Part shown: positions 18,241 to 26,796 of the stretch, one piece after another
How positions within the stretch are numbered: position 1 is the stretch's first letter
Layout of the letters: the number at the start of each line of letters is the position of its first letter
DNA from: Lentisphaerota bacterium
Lineage (GTDB): Bacteria > Verrucomicrobiota > Lentisphaeria > Victivallales > Victivallaceae
Assembly: GCA_015061815.1 (NCBI GenBank)
Contig: SUVW01000011.1
Span: 1-64,000 of the forward strand
Direction of reading: 5' to 3'
DNA: 64,000 bases
Translations under genes and position numbers: made by a program
The notes under the pieces: generated by a model
What the model saw: only the letters and a program-made list of their open reading frames with translations
Database searches by the model: none
What the model was told of the DNA's origin: nothing

Positions 18241-19464
18241 ATGGATAAGCAGCGTTTGCAAAATTATGCAGAATTGATAGTCAGCACCGGGATCAATCCC
18301 GATCCCGGGCAGGATGTGGTCATCACCGCCGGTTTTGATCAGCTGGATTTTGTCCGGATGGTCACAGAAACCTGTTACCGTCATAAAGTTGGCAAAGTAT
18401 GGTTCAACTGGGTCGACATGCCGATCGAAAAACTCCACTATCTTCACCAGAGCGAAGAACGTTTGAGCGATTTTGAAAACTGGGAAGTGGAAAAACTGCG
18501 TTGGCAATCCGAAAAGCTTCCGGCCAGATTGTGGCTGGATTCCGACGATCCGGACGGGATGGACGGCATCGATCCGGCCAAACGCGCCCGGGTGCAGATG
18601 GCACGTTTCCCGGTGATCAAACCTTTCAGGGATGCAATGGAAAACCGCCATCAATGGTGTATCGCCGGAGTTCCCGGCAGCAAGTGGGCACAAAAAGTTT
18701 TTCCCGGAGTCCCGGACGGTGAAGCAGTGGAAAAACTCTGGGAGGCGATTTTAACAGCCGCCAGAGCCAACGGGGACGCGACAGACAACTGGAAAAAGCA
18801 TAATGCACTGATCGCTGAACGCTCTGCAAAACTCAACTCATTCAACTTTACCGCATTGGAATATCAGGCAGATAACGGCACTGACTTCCGCGCCGGACTG
18901 ATGCCGCAGGGAATATTCACCGGCGGGGCGGAAACCGATCTGTCCGGAAGGGTTTTCAATCCCAATATCCCCAGCGAAGAGATTTTCACCACTCCGAAAA
19001 AAGGAGAAGCCGAGGGCTTGCTGGTCGCCACCAAACCGCTTTCCTATCAGGGTTCTCTGATCGAAAACTTCTCCATCCGTTTTTCCGGAGGCAAAGCGGT
19101 GGAGGTAAAAGCGGAAAAAAATCAATCTGTTCTGGAAAAAATGATCGCTATGGATGAAGGAGCAGCTTTCCTCGGAGAGTGCGCCCTTATCGCCAAAGAT
19201 TCTCCGATAAACCAATCCGGCATCCTCTTCTGGAATACTCTCTATGATGAAAATGCCTCCTGCCACTTCGCTCTCGGCCGGGGATTTGACAACTGCGTGG
19301 CCGATTTTGCAAAATACACGGATGATGAACTTAAAGCTCTCGGAGTCAATGACAGCATGATCCATGTCGATTTTATGATCGGCTGTGATTCACTGAATAT
19401 TTCCGGAATAACCGCCGATGGCAGAAAAATTCCGGTTTTCCGTGACGGTTTGTGGTGTTTTTAA
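18241..19464 (+). CDS. M29 family aminopeptidase
   Basis: A 407-residue metallo-aminopeptidase of the thermophilic aminopeptidase (AmpS/PepS) family. The C-terminal metal-site motifs are clear: DEGAAFLGECAL, ENASCHFALGRGF and SMIHVDFMIGCDSLNI. There is no signal peptide, so it trims peptides in the cytoplasm. CAGGAG lies upstream of the ATG. It stands as a separate unit before the ceramidase-like gene. Confidence 0.93.
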   Translation: MDKQRLQNYAELIVSTGINPDPGQDVVITAGFDQLDFVRMVTETCYRHKVGKVWFNWVDMPIEKLHYLHQSEERLSDFENWEVEKLRWQSEKLPARLWLDSDDPDGMDGIDPAKRARVQMARFPVIKPFRDAMENRHQWCIAGVPGSKWAQKVFPGVPDGEAVEKLWEAILTAARANGDATDNWKKHNALIAERSAKLNSFNFTALEYQADNGTDFRAGLMPQGIFTGGAETDLSGRVFNPNIPSEEIFTTPKKGEAEGLLVATKPLSYQGSLIENFSIRFSGGKAVEVKAEKNQSVLEKMIAMDEGAAFLGECALIAKDSPINQSGILFWNTLYDENASCHFALGRGFDNCVADFAKYTDDELKALGVNDSMIHVDFMIGCDSLNISGITADGRKIPVFRDGLWCF

Positions 19465-19476
19465 GCGGGAATGAAC

Positions 19477-19504
19477 TTGAAAAAAACTGGTTCAGCTGTA
19501 CATT
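19477..19504 (+). promoter_or_regulatory. Possible promoter of the ceramidase-like/mrp operon
   Basis: TTGAAA (19477-19482), 16 bp, TACATT (19499-19504). Confidence 0.45.
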
Positions 19505-19558
19505 ATATTCAGTCTTAAAAATCATAAATCAACCCAAAAAAATCGGAGAATCACTAAA

Positions 19559-20896
19559 ATGGACACTTTAGAATTCGGTTACTGTCAGACCGACATCACT
19601 CCTGCCTGCGGAATACCGTTGGCAGGATACTTCAATCCCCGTCCGAATAAAGGTGCGCTGGATCGGCTGAATGTAAAAACTGCCGTCTTCCGCACCGGCA
19701 GGGAGTATGCCGCTGTTGTTTCCTGCGACCTTTGCATGATTGATGGAAAATTTGTTGACAAACTCGAAGCGCATCTGGCTGCTGACAACTCTCCTCTGGC
19801 CGGGAAAGTTCTCTATTGTGCGACCCATACCCATACCGGCCCGTACACAGCTCCGCTTTTCGGACTGGATCCCGATCCGGCCTATATGGACATCCTTGAA
19901 AATGCCATTTTATCCACCCTGTCCCGGGCTCTGGCCTCTCTGGCTCCGGCAGAACTTTACACCACTGTCACCGAATGCACCACATTGGCATTCAACCGCC
20001 GTTACATCATGAAAGACGGTAAAACCCTGACCAATCCCGGCAAACTCAATGCCGATATCCTCCGCCCGGAAGGTGGTATCGATCCGAAAATCATCCTGTT
20101 GGAGATCCGTCAGAATGGACAGCCGGCTCTGCTGATCGCCAATATTTCCAACCATACCGATACCATCGGCGGTGATTTCGTTTCTGCCGACTGGCCGGGT
20201 AAAATGGAACGGGAGATCCAGTACGCTCTCGGCTTCGACCTGCCGGTGATGACCATTATCGCCCCGCAGGGCAATATCAACCACTTCAATGTTGCCACAG
20301 CCGCCAACCAAACCGGTTATGAGGAAGCCTGCCGGATCGGTAAAGGCTACGCCGGAGTGATCCTTGCGGCTCTCTACCAGCTCAAAAAGCAGGAAAATAC
20401 CGCCATTGTCACCAAATCCGGCACCTTTGCCGCCCCATACTATCAGCTTACTGATGCAGAATATGCGGAAGCCAAAAAGGTTTATGAGGAAAACAAAAAT
20501 GCCGTGATGGAAGACGGTAAAGATTTCACCAGTGAAGATATCGCCCGGGGAGTTCCGGCTGTGAAAAAACTTTTTGCCGAAATGGCTCTTTCCTGCCGCG
20601 ACAACCCGATCAAAGAAGAACGCATCAGCAGACAATTCATGGTTTCATTCGGCGATGAATTGGCCATCGTTTCCCTGCCGGCGGAACCTTTTGTCGAACT
20701 TGGCGATGCCATCCGTGCCGGTTCCCGGTTCCCGTTGACCGTTCTGGCTGCCCTCGGTATGGGAGAAATCGGTTACGTCGGTCTGAAAGACCGCCATTAC
20801 GGCAACGGCGGTTACGAAACCCTGCCCGCACGCGTGCTGGCCGACCGGGGTGTCGGCGAAGCGATAATCAATGGCGCATTGGAATTACTCAAATAA
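19559..20896 (+). CDS. Neutral ceramidase-like protein (first copy)
   Basis: A 445-residue protein with the N-terminal fold of neutral/alkaline non-lysosomal ceramidases: FGYCQTDITPACGIPLAGY at the start, the zinc-site motif CATHTHTGP and later SNHTDTIGGDFVSADWPG. These fit a zinc amidase or related hydrolase. It lacks a signal peptide and the C-terminal domain of true ceramidases, so it is likely intracellular and the substrate is probably not ceramide. A second, diverged homologue lies at 23964. The mrp-like gene follows after 16 bp. Confidence 0.82.
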   Translation: MDTLEFGYCQTDITPACGIPLAGYFNPRPNKGALDRLNVKTAVFRTGREYAAVVSCDLCMIDGKFVDKLEAHLAADNSPLAGKVLYCATHTHTGPYTAPLFGLDPDPAYMDILENAILSTLSRALASLAPAELYTTVTECTTLAFNRRYIMKDGKTLTNPGKLNADILRPEGGIDPKIILLEIRQNGQPALLIANISNHTDTIGGDFVSADWPGKMEREIQYALGFDLPVMTIIAPQGNINHFNVATAANQTGYEEACRIGKGYAGVILAALYQLKKQENTAIVTKSGTFAAPYYQLTDAEYAEAKKVYEENKNAVMEDGKDFTSEDIARGVPAVKKLFAEMALSCRDNPIKEERISRQFMVSFGDELAIVSLPAEPFVELGDAIRAGSRFPLTVLAALGMGEIGYVGLKDRHYGNGGYETLPARVLADRGVGEAIINGALELLK

Positions 20897-20912
20897 AAGG
20901 AATATCACAATT

Positions 20913-21716
20913 ATGAGCAGCAGTTGCAGCGGCTCCTGCGGGAGTTGTTCATCATGTTCATCTTGCGGCGAAGACAAGATGGCCAAAAAAATGGGATTGA
21001 TCTCCCGTAAAATCTTCGTTCTCTCCGGCAAAGGCGGTGTCGGTAAAAGTTCTGTAGCCGCTTCAGTGGCATTGCAGCTGGCCGCCTCCGGCCGCAAAGT
21101 CGGGTTGCTGGATTGCGACTTTCACGGGCCGAGTCTGCCGACCATTCTCGGAGTCACCCACAAAAAACTGGACTATTCCGAAGAAAACGGGATCATCCCA
21201 CTGCCGATGGGAAATTTGAAATTTCTCTCGGTCGGTCTTCTGATCGATGATCCGGATCAGGCCATCGTCTGGCGCGGCCCGGCTAAAATGGGGGTGATCA
21301 AGCAACTTCTGGAGGATACCTGCTGGGGTAAACTGGATGATCTGGTACTCGACTTCCCGCCGGGGACCGGAGATGAGATACTTTCAGCATGTCAGCTTAT
21401 TCCCGGAGAAAAAAATGCGATCATCGTAACCACTCCGCAGGAAGTTTCTCTGGCTGATTGCCGCAAATGTCTGGATTTCTGCAGAAAACTGGAACTCAAA
21501 GTTCTCGGTATAGTGGAAAATATGAGCAGCTTCATCTGCCCGGATTGCGGTAAAATTCACAAGCTTTTTTCATCTGACGGCGGGAAATCGCTGGCAGAAT
21601 CATACAAATTGCCACTGATTGCCCAACTGCCGTTGAATCCGGCATTTATGGAAGCATGCGATTCCGGAAAACTTCCGGAAAAGATCAGTGAATTTCCCTC
21701 ACTGCTCAACTTCTGA
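20913..21716 (+). CDS. Mrp/NBP35-type Fe-S cluster carrier ATPase
   Basis: A 267-residue P-loop ATPase that carries Fe-S clusters to target proteins. The deviant Walker A motif GKGGVGKSS is at 39-47, with GLLDCDFHGPSLP after it and LVLDFPPGTGDE as the Walker B region. A CPDC pair near residue 210 is the usual dimer-bridging cluster site. The N-terminus has five closely spaced cysteines (C5, C9, C12, C15, C18), resembling the extra cluster site of NBP35 proteins rather than plain bacterial Mrp. ATG 20913 has AAAGGA upstream; the frame is open 14 codons earlier inside the previous gene. Confidence 0.9.
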   Translation: MSSSCSGSCGSCSSCSSCGEDKMAKKMGLISRKIFVLSGKGGVGKSSVAASVALQLAASGRKVGLLDCDFHGPSLPTILGVTHKKLDYSEENGIIPLPMGNLKFLSVGLLIDDPDQAIVWRGPAKMGVIKQLLEDTCWGKLDDLVLDFPPGTGDEILSACQLIPGEKNAIIVTTPQEVSLADCRKCLDFCRKLELKVLGIVENMSSFICPDCGKIHKLFSSDGGKSLAESYKLPLIAQLPLNPAFMEACDSGKLPEKISEFPSLLNF

Positions 21717-21769
21717 TCACCGGGGCGTTGCAAACCTACCAAAGGCTGCAGCGCCCATTTTTCTGCTTT

Positions 21770-22597
21770 TTACAGGTGGAAGCGTTCTTTATTCCGCTGT
21801 TTCCAATGCAGCAGTGCTGCGACCGAAGCAAAACCAAGTTCATCCGCCATCTCTTTAAGAGAAGCCTCCTTTTTTTCCATTATCCGGAAGTAACGCTCCA
21901 CCCGTTTCCGCAGCAGATACTCCCGGAAAACCATTCCGGTGTACTCCGTAAATCTTCTTTGGAAATGCACTTTGCTGTATCCGGCCAGCAACGCCAGTGA
22001 ATCCAGTGTACAATTCAAGCTGGGCATCTTGTTTATGTAATCAATGATCTTATCCATTATCCGGGATTGACTGTTCCGGGCCATGAAATTATTTTCAGAA
22101 TTCCTGTTCCGCAAAAAATTATTGATTAAAACCGAAATAACACTTCCGAATTCACTCCGCGCATCCACCCCGTCCACCGCTGCCGCTTCATCCCACAAAT
22201 GATATATAAAATCACTGAATGAGCCCAGAGCAAGCACCCGTGAATCGGTGATTTTATCCTCCTGCCACAGGTAAATACGCAACATATCCGTCCAAAAAGA
22301 CCCCCACCAATAAACAGAACCGGCTTCCGGATAATGGCCGTCGGTGTGAGCTTCCATTGAGTTGAGCAGCAGAATGTCACCGGTGTTGAGATGATAGAAT
22401 CTATTTTTCAATTTAAATACACAACTACCTGATACAACCGCCATTACCTCCCTGAAATCATGCCGGTGCCATCTGTCGGCCAGCCACAATATTTTTTCCG
22501 GAGAAAGTGTTTTTTCATCCTCTTCCGGAAAATTTGCAGCGACTATCCTGCCGGAAAATTGAAATTTCAACTCTTTTACCCCGATATTTTCATCCAT
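21770..22597 (-). CDS. AraC family regulator (second copy)
   Basis: A 275-residue regulator with an N-terminal cupin-type ligand domain (RWHRHDFREVMAVVSGSC, HLNTGD) and a C-terminal double helix-turn-helix of the AraC/XylS family. The second HTH, KEMADELGFASVAALLHWK, departs from the usual FSRxFK ending. The frame opens at 22642, but ATG 22597 has GGAG six bases upstream and a better fit. Divergent from the DegT-ceramidase-ThuA operon at 22732 and so its probable regulator. Confidence 0.88.
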   Translation of the reverse strand: MDENIGVKELKFQFSGRIVAANFPEEDEKTLSPEKILWLADRWHRHDFREVMAVVSGSCVFKLKNRFYHLNTGDILLLNSMEAHTDGHYPEAGSVYWWGSFWTDMLRIYLWQEDKITDSRVLALGSFSDFIYHLWDEAAAVDGVDARSEFGSVISVLINNFLRNRNSENNFMARNSQSRIMDKIIDYINKMPSLNCTLDSLALLAGYSKVHFQRRFTEYTGMVFREYLLRKRVERYFRIMEKKEASLKEMADELGFASVAALLHWKQRNKERFHL

Positions 22598-22654
22598 GAT
22601 AGCTCCAATCACAAAAAAGATATATCCAATCAATAATTCCATTATACTTTACCT

Positions 22655-22682
22655 TTGTTTTTTCAAAAAGTCAAATTATATT
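22655..22682 (+). promoter_or_regulatory. Promoter of the DegT/ceramidase-like/ThuA operon
   Basis: TTGTTT (22655-22660), 16 bp, TATATT (22677-22682). It lies in the divergent gap shared with the AraC gene. Confidence 0.55.
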
Positions 22683-22731
22683 ATAACCGGAAACCCGGAA
22701 AATCCGGAAAAATTCAAAAAAGGAGGAAAAA

Positions 22732-23949
22732 ATGTCAAATTTAGCAATCAACGGCGGAACCGCACTTCTGGCAAACGACGAATATCAACTCATGCCCTGG
22801 CCTCCGGTCAGTGACGCGACAGCAGATAAACTCCGGGAAATATATCTTTCCCGCGACTGGAGCTTCAACAGTCCGACTGAACAGAAGTTTGAAGAGGAGT
22901 TCGCGGCATATCACAACGCAAAATACGGCATCCTCATGAGCAACGGCACCGTTACTCTGGAGTGTGCCCTCGCCGCCCTCGGCGTTGGCCCCGGCGATGA
23001 AGTCATCGTACCGGATCTCACCTGGATCGCCACTGCCATGAGTGTCAGATACGTCGGTGCGACCTGCGTTTTTGCCGATATTGAAAAGGATTCCTGCTGC
23101 CTTGATCCGGAAGCTTTTGAACGGGCCATCACTCCGCGCACCAAAGCGGTCATCCCCGTTCACCTTTACAGCGGCATGGCAGATCTGACCCGGATCATCG
23201 AAATCGCCGACCGGCACGGTATTGCCGTTATCGAAGATTGCGCTCACATGCACGGCGGTCAGTGGGATAATCGCGGCTGCGGTTCATGGGGACGGATCGG
23301 CAGTTTCAGCTTCCAGCAAAGCAAAGCCATGTCAGCCGGTGAAGCCGGTATCTGTATAACCAATGACCGGAAACTGGCTGAACTTCTCTACCGGGCAAAA
23401 CATATCGGTTACTCCCGTTATGACCGTCAGGGACAACCCGGTACTCCGCCGCCGCCGGGATTGATCTGTCACAACTATCGCGGTCTGGCTCTGCAGGCCC
23501 AGATCCTCCGGGATCAGCTGGCTGATTTCCCGGCCCTGAATAAACTGCACAACCAATTCCACGATATTTTGGCCGCTGAAATTGCCGATATTCCCGGTGT
23601 CCACCTGCAGGCACAAGGTCGTCTGGCCACCCGCCAGGGATATTATGCCCAGGGGATCATCTTCGATGGCGACGGCTTTGAAAAACTCAACAGCAAAAAA
23701 ATTTGTGCCGCCCTTTATGCTGAAGGTATCCGCGCGGTGAACAGCACCTACGGTCCGGTACGCAAGCATCTGCTCTTTAATATGGCTCCGGAATATTACC
23801 GTCTTGCGCCCGAAGGTTATCCCAATTCCGATGCTGTTGCCGAACACACTATCGTGGCTCTGCATTACACTATGCATACGCCGGATAATGCCCATGCTCT
23901 GGCCGCAGCCATCCGGAAAATTGCCGCCAACAAGCAGGAATTATTCTGA
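22732..23949 (+). CDS. DegT/DnrJ/EryC1/StrS family aminotransferase
   Basis: A PLP-dependent enzyme of 405 residues in the sugar aminotransferase/AHBA-synthase family. PLP-site residues are visible: the glycine-rich MSNGTVTLECAL, Asp169 in VIEDCAHMHGG and the Schiff-base Lys198 in SFSFQQSKAMSAGEAG. It probably transfers an amino group to or from a keto sugar or cyclitol. Preceded by AAGGAGG. First gene of a three-gene operon with a ceramidase-like hydrolase and a ThuA-like protein, an association that suggests catabolism of an amino sugar or amide (inference). Confidence 0.92.
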   Translation: MSNLAINGGTALLANDEYQLMPWPPVSDATADKLREIYLSRDWSFNSPTEQKFEEEFAAYHNAKYGILMSNGTVTLECALAALGVGPGDEVIVPDLTWIATAMSVRYVGATCVFADIEKDSCCLDPEAFERAITPRTKAVIPVHLYSGMADLTRIIEIADRHGIAVIEDCAHMHGGQWDNRGCGSWGRIGSFSFQQSKAMSAGEAGICITNDRKLAELLYRAKHIGYSRYDRQGQPGTPPPPGLICHNYRGLALQAQILRDQLADFPALNKLHNQFHDILAAEIADIPGVHLQAQGRLATRQGYYAQGIIFDGDGFEKLNSKKICAALYAEGIRAVNSTYGPVRKHLLFNMAPEYYRLAPEGYPNSDAVAEHTIVALHYTMHTPDNAHALAAAIRKIAANKQELF

Positions 23950-23963
23950 CCGGAGGAAAGAAA

Positions 23964-25349
23964 ATGATACGTGCAGGCTTCGGGAAAGCTGATATTACCC
24001 CCCGGCTGGGGGTGGAATTGTGCGGCTTCGGACCATTCGCCAACCGCAAATCCAAAGCGATTTTCGATATTATTGAGGCGCGAAGCGCGGCAATGGAGCA
24101 TAACGGGCATACGGTGTTGATCATATCATTGGATCTTTGCGTGATAACTCCGGAAATCGCCAGCGAATTACGTTCTGCCATCCGGAAAAAATATCCGTTT
24201 CTGGAAAATCGCGATATCATGATCAATGTCAGTCATACCCATTCTGCCCCCGCGATCATGTCCCAACCGGCGTGGGGCATAACCGATCCGGTGTGGCAGG
24301 CCATGCTTCCGGGCAGGGTGATAAAATCTGCCGGTGAAGCCCTGAACAATCTGGAACCGGTCAAAGTATCTGCGGCCGAAGTCCCGTGCCGCCATATCGG
24401 CTTGAACCGCGTCTATGACCTTGATTCTCCGCCGCTGGATGAGGTTTTGCGGGATGACTGGGAACCGGCAAAACCGGAGTTGACTGATACGGAATGCCGG
24501 GTGATCCGCTTTGATTCAGAAAGTGGGAATTTGCTCGGATTCATGGTCAATTTCGGTTGTCATCCGGTGATCGGCAGTCGAAGCAATCACCATCTGCATG
24601 GAGATTTCCCGGCAGTGGCCATCCACCGGATCATGAAAGAATTTCCCGGTTCGATCGGCCTTTTCCTACAAGGTGCAGAGGGGGATGTCAATTCCGGATG
24701 CGTTCACAAAGGCGAGGAGGAATCACTCCATGCGCTGGATATCCTTGCCAACCGTTTTGCTTCGGCCATCCGCAATGGTCTGTCCGAAGCGCAGGAACTT
24801 GAAATCGATGGTATTGCTTCCATTTCCCGGGAATTTTTCTTCAAATGGAAACCGGTTTTCACCTTCGAAAAACTTGATGAGATCGAAAAAGAACAATCTG
24901 CCATCCTGTATGCCGACGATGCCGACGATGCTTCGTTTGAATGCCGGATGGCGTGGACTTATCTCGATGGGATCAAGAAAATAAGGGAACTTCTGCGGCA
25001 AAACATCACCGGCACTTATGGTGAATTGCACATCATCCGGGTTGGTGACCTGCAATTTATGGGCATTCCGTTTGAAGTTATGCAGGCGATCAAAAACGAT
25101 ATTGTTTCGGCTTCCGGGGCAAAATATCCGATGGTAATGAGTTTGACCGGCGGTTCTTACGGGTATGCTCCGGATAATTGTTCATTGCAGAAGCTCGACA
25201 AGATCAGTCAAGACGGGCGGAAGGGAAATTACGAAGCCATTCAGGCACCGCTTGCTTGCGGACAACCGCCTTTTGCGGATATCCACAATGAATTGGTCAA
25301 TGGCATGGCCGCTTTGGAACATGAGTTGAATAAAGGAAATAAAATATGA
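23964..25349 (+). CDS. Neutral ceramidase-like protein (second copy)
   Basis: A 461-residue homologue of the protein at 19559. It shows FGKADITPRLGVELCGFGP at the start, the zinc motif NVSHTHSAP and GDFPAVAIHRIM in place of the DWPG block. Overall similarity between the two copies looks low outside these motifs, so they are old paralogues. There is no signal peptide. It lies 14 bp after the DegT gene, and its TGA overlaps the ATG of the ThuA gene. Confidence 0.8.
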   Translation: MIRAGFGKADITPRLGVELCGFGPFANRKSKAIFDIIEARSAAMEHNGHTVLIISLDLCVITPEIASELRSAIRKKYPFLENRDIMINVSHTHSAPAIMSQPAWGITDPVWQAMLPGRVIKSAGEALNNLEPVKVSAAEVPCRHIGLNRVYDLDSPPLDEVLRDDWEPAKPELTDTECRVIRFDSESGNLLGFMVNFGCHPVIGSRSNHHLHGDFPAVAIHRIMKEFPGSIGLFLQGAEGDVNSGCVHKGEEESLHALDILANRFASAIRNGLSEAQELEIDGIASISREFFFKWKPVFTFEKLDEIEKEQSAILYADDADDASFECRMAWTYLDGIKKIRELLRQNITGTYGELHIIRVGDLQFMGIPFEVMQAIKNDIVSASGAKYPMVMSLTGGSYGYAPDNCSLQKLDKISQDGRKGNYEAIQAPLACGQPPFADIHNELVNGMAALEHELNKGNKI

Positions 25350-26071
25350 TAAATCTCACCATTTGGAACGAGTACCGTCAGGATAAAAATGTGGAAAGTA
25401 TCCGCAAAGTCTACCCGAATGGGATCCATACCGCATTAAAAAACGGTCTCGAGTCTCCCGATTTGAATATCCGGACAACAGTTCTGGATGATCCGCAGCA
25501 GGGATTATCCGATGAGATCCTTGATTCCACCGATGTTCTGATCTGGTGGGCTCATGCGGCGCATCACGAACTTACGGATGAAAATGTCCGCAGGGTCGTG
25601 GAAAAAGTCCATTCCGGTATGGGACTGATCGTACTTCATTCCGGCCACTATTCCAAAATATTTCAGGCCGTCTGCGGCAGCAGCTGTTCTTTGAAGTGGC
25701 GGGAATCCGGAGAAAAAGAACGGCTCTGGTGCATCCAGCCTTTCCATCCCATCGCCCGGGGAGTTCCGGAAACCTTTGTTGTCCCGCAAACAGAAATGTA
25801 CGGTGAAAGATTCGATATCCCGGAAGATGCCAGAATCATCTACATGTCGTGGTATGAGGGAGGAGAAGTTTTCCGCAGCGGGGTAACTATGGAAAGAGGT
25901 TACGGAAAAATCTTTTATTTCTCTCCTGGACATGAAAGCTTCCCGATATACTATCAGCCGGAAATTCTTCAAATAATCAGCAATGCCATCCGCTGGGCGG
26001 CCCCGCAATGCCGGGGAGTCATCAATGCTCCTAAAGTTCCGAATCTGGAACCGATTCGCTCAAAAGAATAA
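25346..26071 (+). CDS. ThuA-like (trehalose utilisation family) protein
   Basis: A 241-residue protein of the class-I glutamine amidotransferase-like ThuA fold. Motifs: VTVLDDP-type strand near residue 47, DVLIWWAHAAHHELTD, GLIVLHSGHYSKIF and the C-terminal GYGKIFYFSPGHESFP. ThuA proteins take part in sugar catabolism, though their reaction is poorly defined. It overlaps the preceding gene by 4 bp (ATGA), which implies translational coupling. Last gene before a strong terminator. Confidence 0.87.
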   Translation: MINLTIWNEYRQDKNVESIRKVYPNGIHTALKNGLESPDLNIRTTVLDDPQQGLSDEILDSTDVLIWWAHAAHHELTDENVRRVVEKVHSGMGLIVLHSGHYSKIFQAVCGSSCSLKWRESGEKERLWCIQPFHPIARGVPETFVVPQTEMYGERFDIPEDARIIYMSWYEGGEVFRSGVTMERGYGKIFYFSPGHESFPIYYQPEILQIISNAIRWAAPQCRGVINAPKVPNLEPIRSKE

Positions 26072-26079
26072 AACTGTAA

Positions 26080-26129
26080 AATAAAACGGCCTGTCCCGAA
26101 CAACACCGGGGACAGGCTGTTTTTATTTT
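26080..26129. terminator. Bidirectional terminator between thuA-like gene and cmk
   Basis: GCCTGTCCC (26089-26097) pairs perfectly with GGGACAGGC (26109-26117). T-rich runs follow on the plus strand (TGTTTTTATTTT) and on the minus strand (CGTTTTATTTT), so it ends both convergent operons. Confidence 0.88.
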
Positions 26130-26155
26130 AACAGCAAATTATTATGCAAGATTAT

Positions 26156-26791
26156 TCAGCAGAGAGCTGTTATCCGGTCAACCACTTCGTCAATACTCAA
26201 ACCGGTCGTATCGATCAAAATCGCATCATCCGCCTGTTTCAACGGCGCAACAGCCCGATTCATATCCCGTTCATCCCGGGCAGTGATATCGGCTAAAATC
26301 GATTCAAATGTCGCTCCGCAATCAACTTCGTTGCCCTGCGCCATCCGGCGTCTGGCCCGTTCTTCAACGCTGGCCGTGACAAAAAATTTCTTCTCCGCAT
26401 CCGGAAAAACCACCGTCCCGATATCACGACCTTCCATAACGATCCACTGCCCTCGGGCAGCATTGCGCTGTACCGGCATCAGATAGTCACGCACAAACGG
26501 TTTGGCCGAAATAATACTGGCCCCCCGGGCGCAATCCGGCAGGCGCAGTTCTGCATCAAGTTTCGCGTCATTAAGATACAAATCTGCCCCACGAAACTCC
26601 AAATGACAACTATTCAAAAATTCCGGAGTGATCATATCAAATGCAATACCGGAAGCCTTCGCAGCATACGCTAATGCCCGATAAAGACTTCCGGTATTTA
26701 TATATGAGTAATCCAAACGTGCTGCCACCAGACGGGCTACCGTACTCTTTCCGGCTCCGGCCGGCCCGTCGATGGCGACTACTGTACTCAT
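26156..26791 (-). CDS. cmk: Cytidylate kinase
   Basis: Phosphorylates CMP and dCMP to the diphosphates. The P-loop VVAIDGPAGAGKSTVARL is at the N-terminus, YINTGSLYRALA follows, and MEGRDIGTVVFPDAEKKFFV is the substrate-binding core; length 211 residues, as usual. The ATG at 26791 lacks a clear ribosome binding site. A TTG at 26800 overlapping the secY stop is an alternative start and would couple translation to secY. Last gene of the ribosomal operon, an uncommon position for it. Confidence 0.93.
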   Translation of the reverse strand: MSTVVAIDGPAGAGKSTVARLVAARLDYSYINTGSLYRALAYAAKASGIAFDMITPEFLNSCHLEFRGADLYLNDAKLDAELRLPDCARGASIISAKPFVRDYLMPVQRNAARGQWIVMEGRDIGTVVFPDAEKKFFVTASVEERARRRMAQGNEVDCGATFESILADITARDERDMNRAVAPLKQADDAILIDTTGLSIDEVVDRITALC

Positions 26792-26796
26792 TTTTA

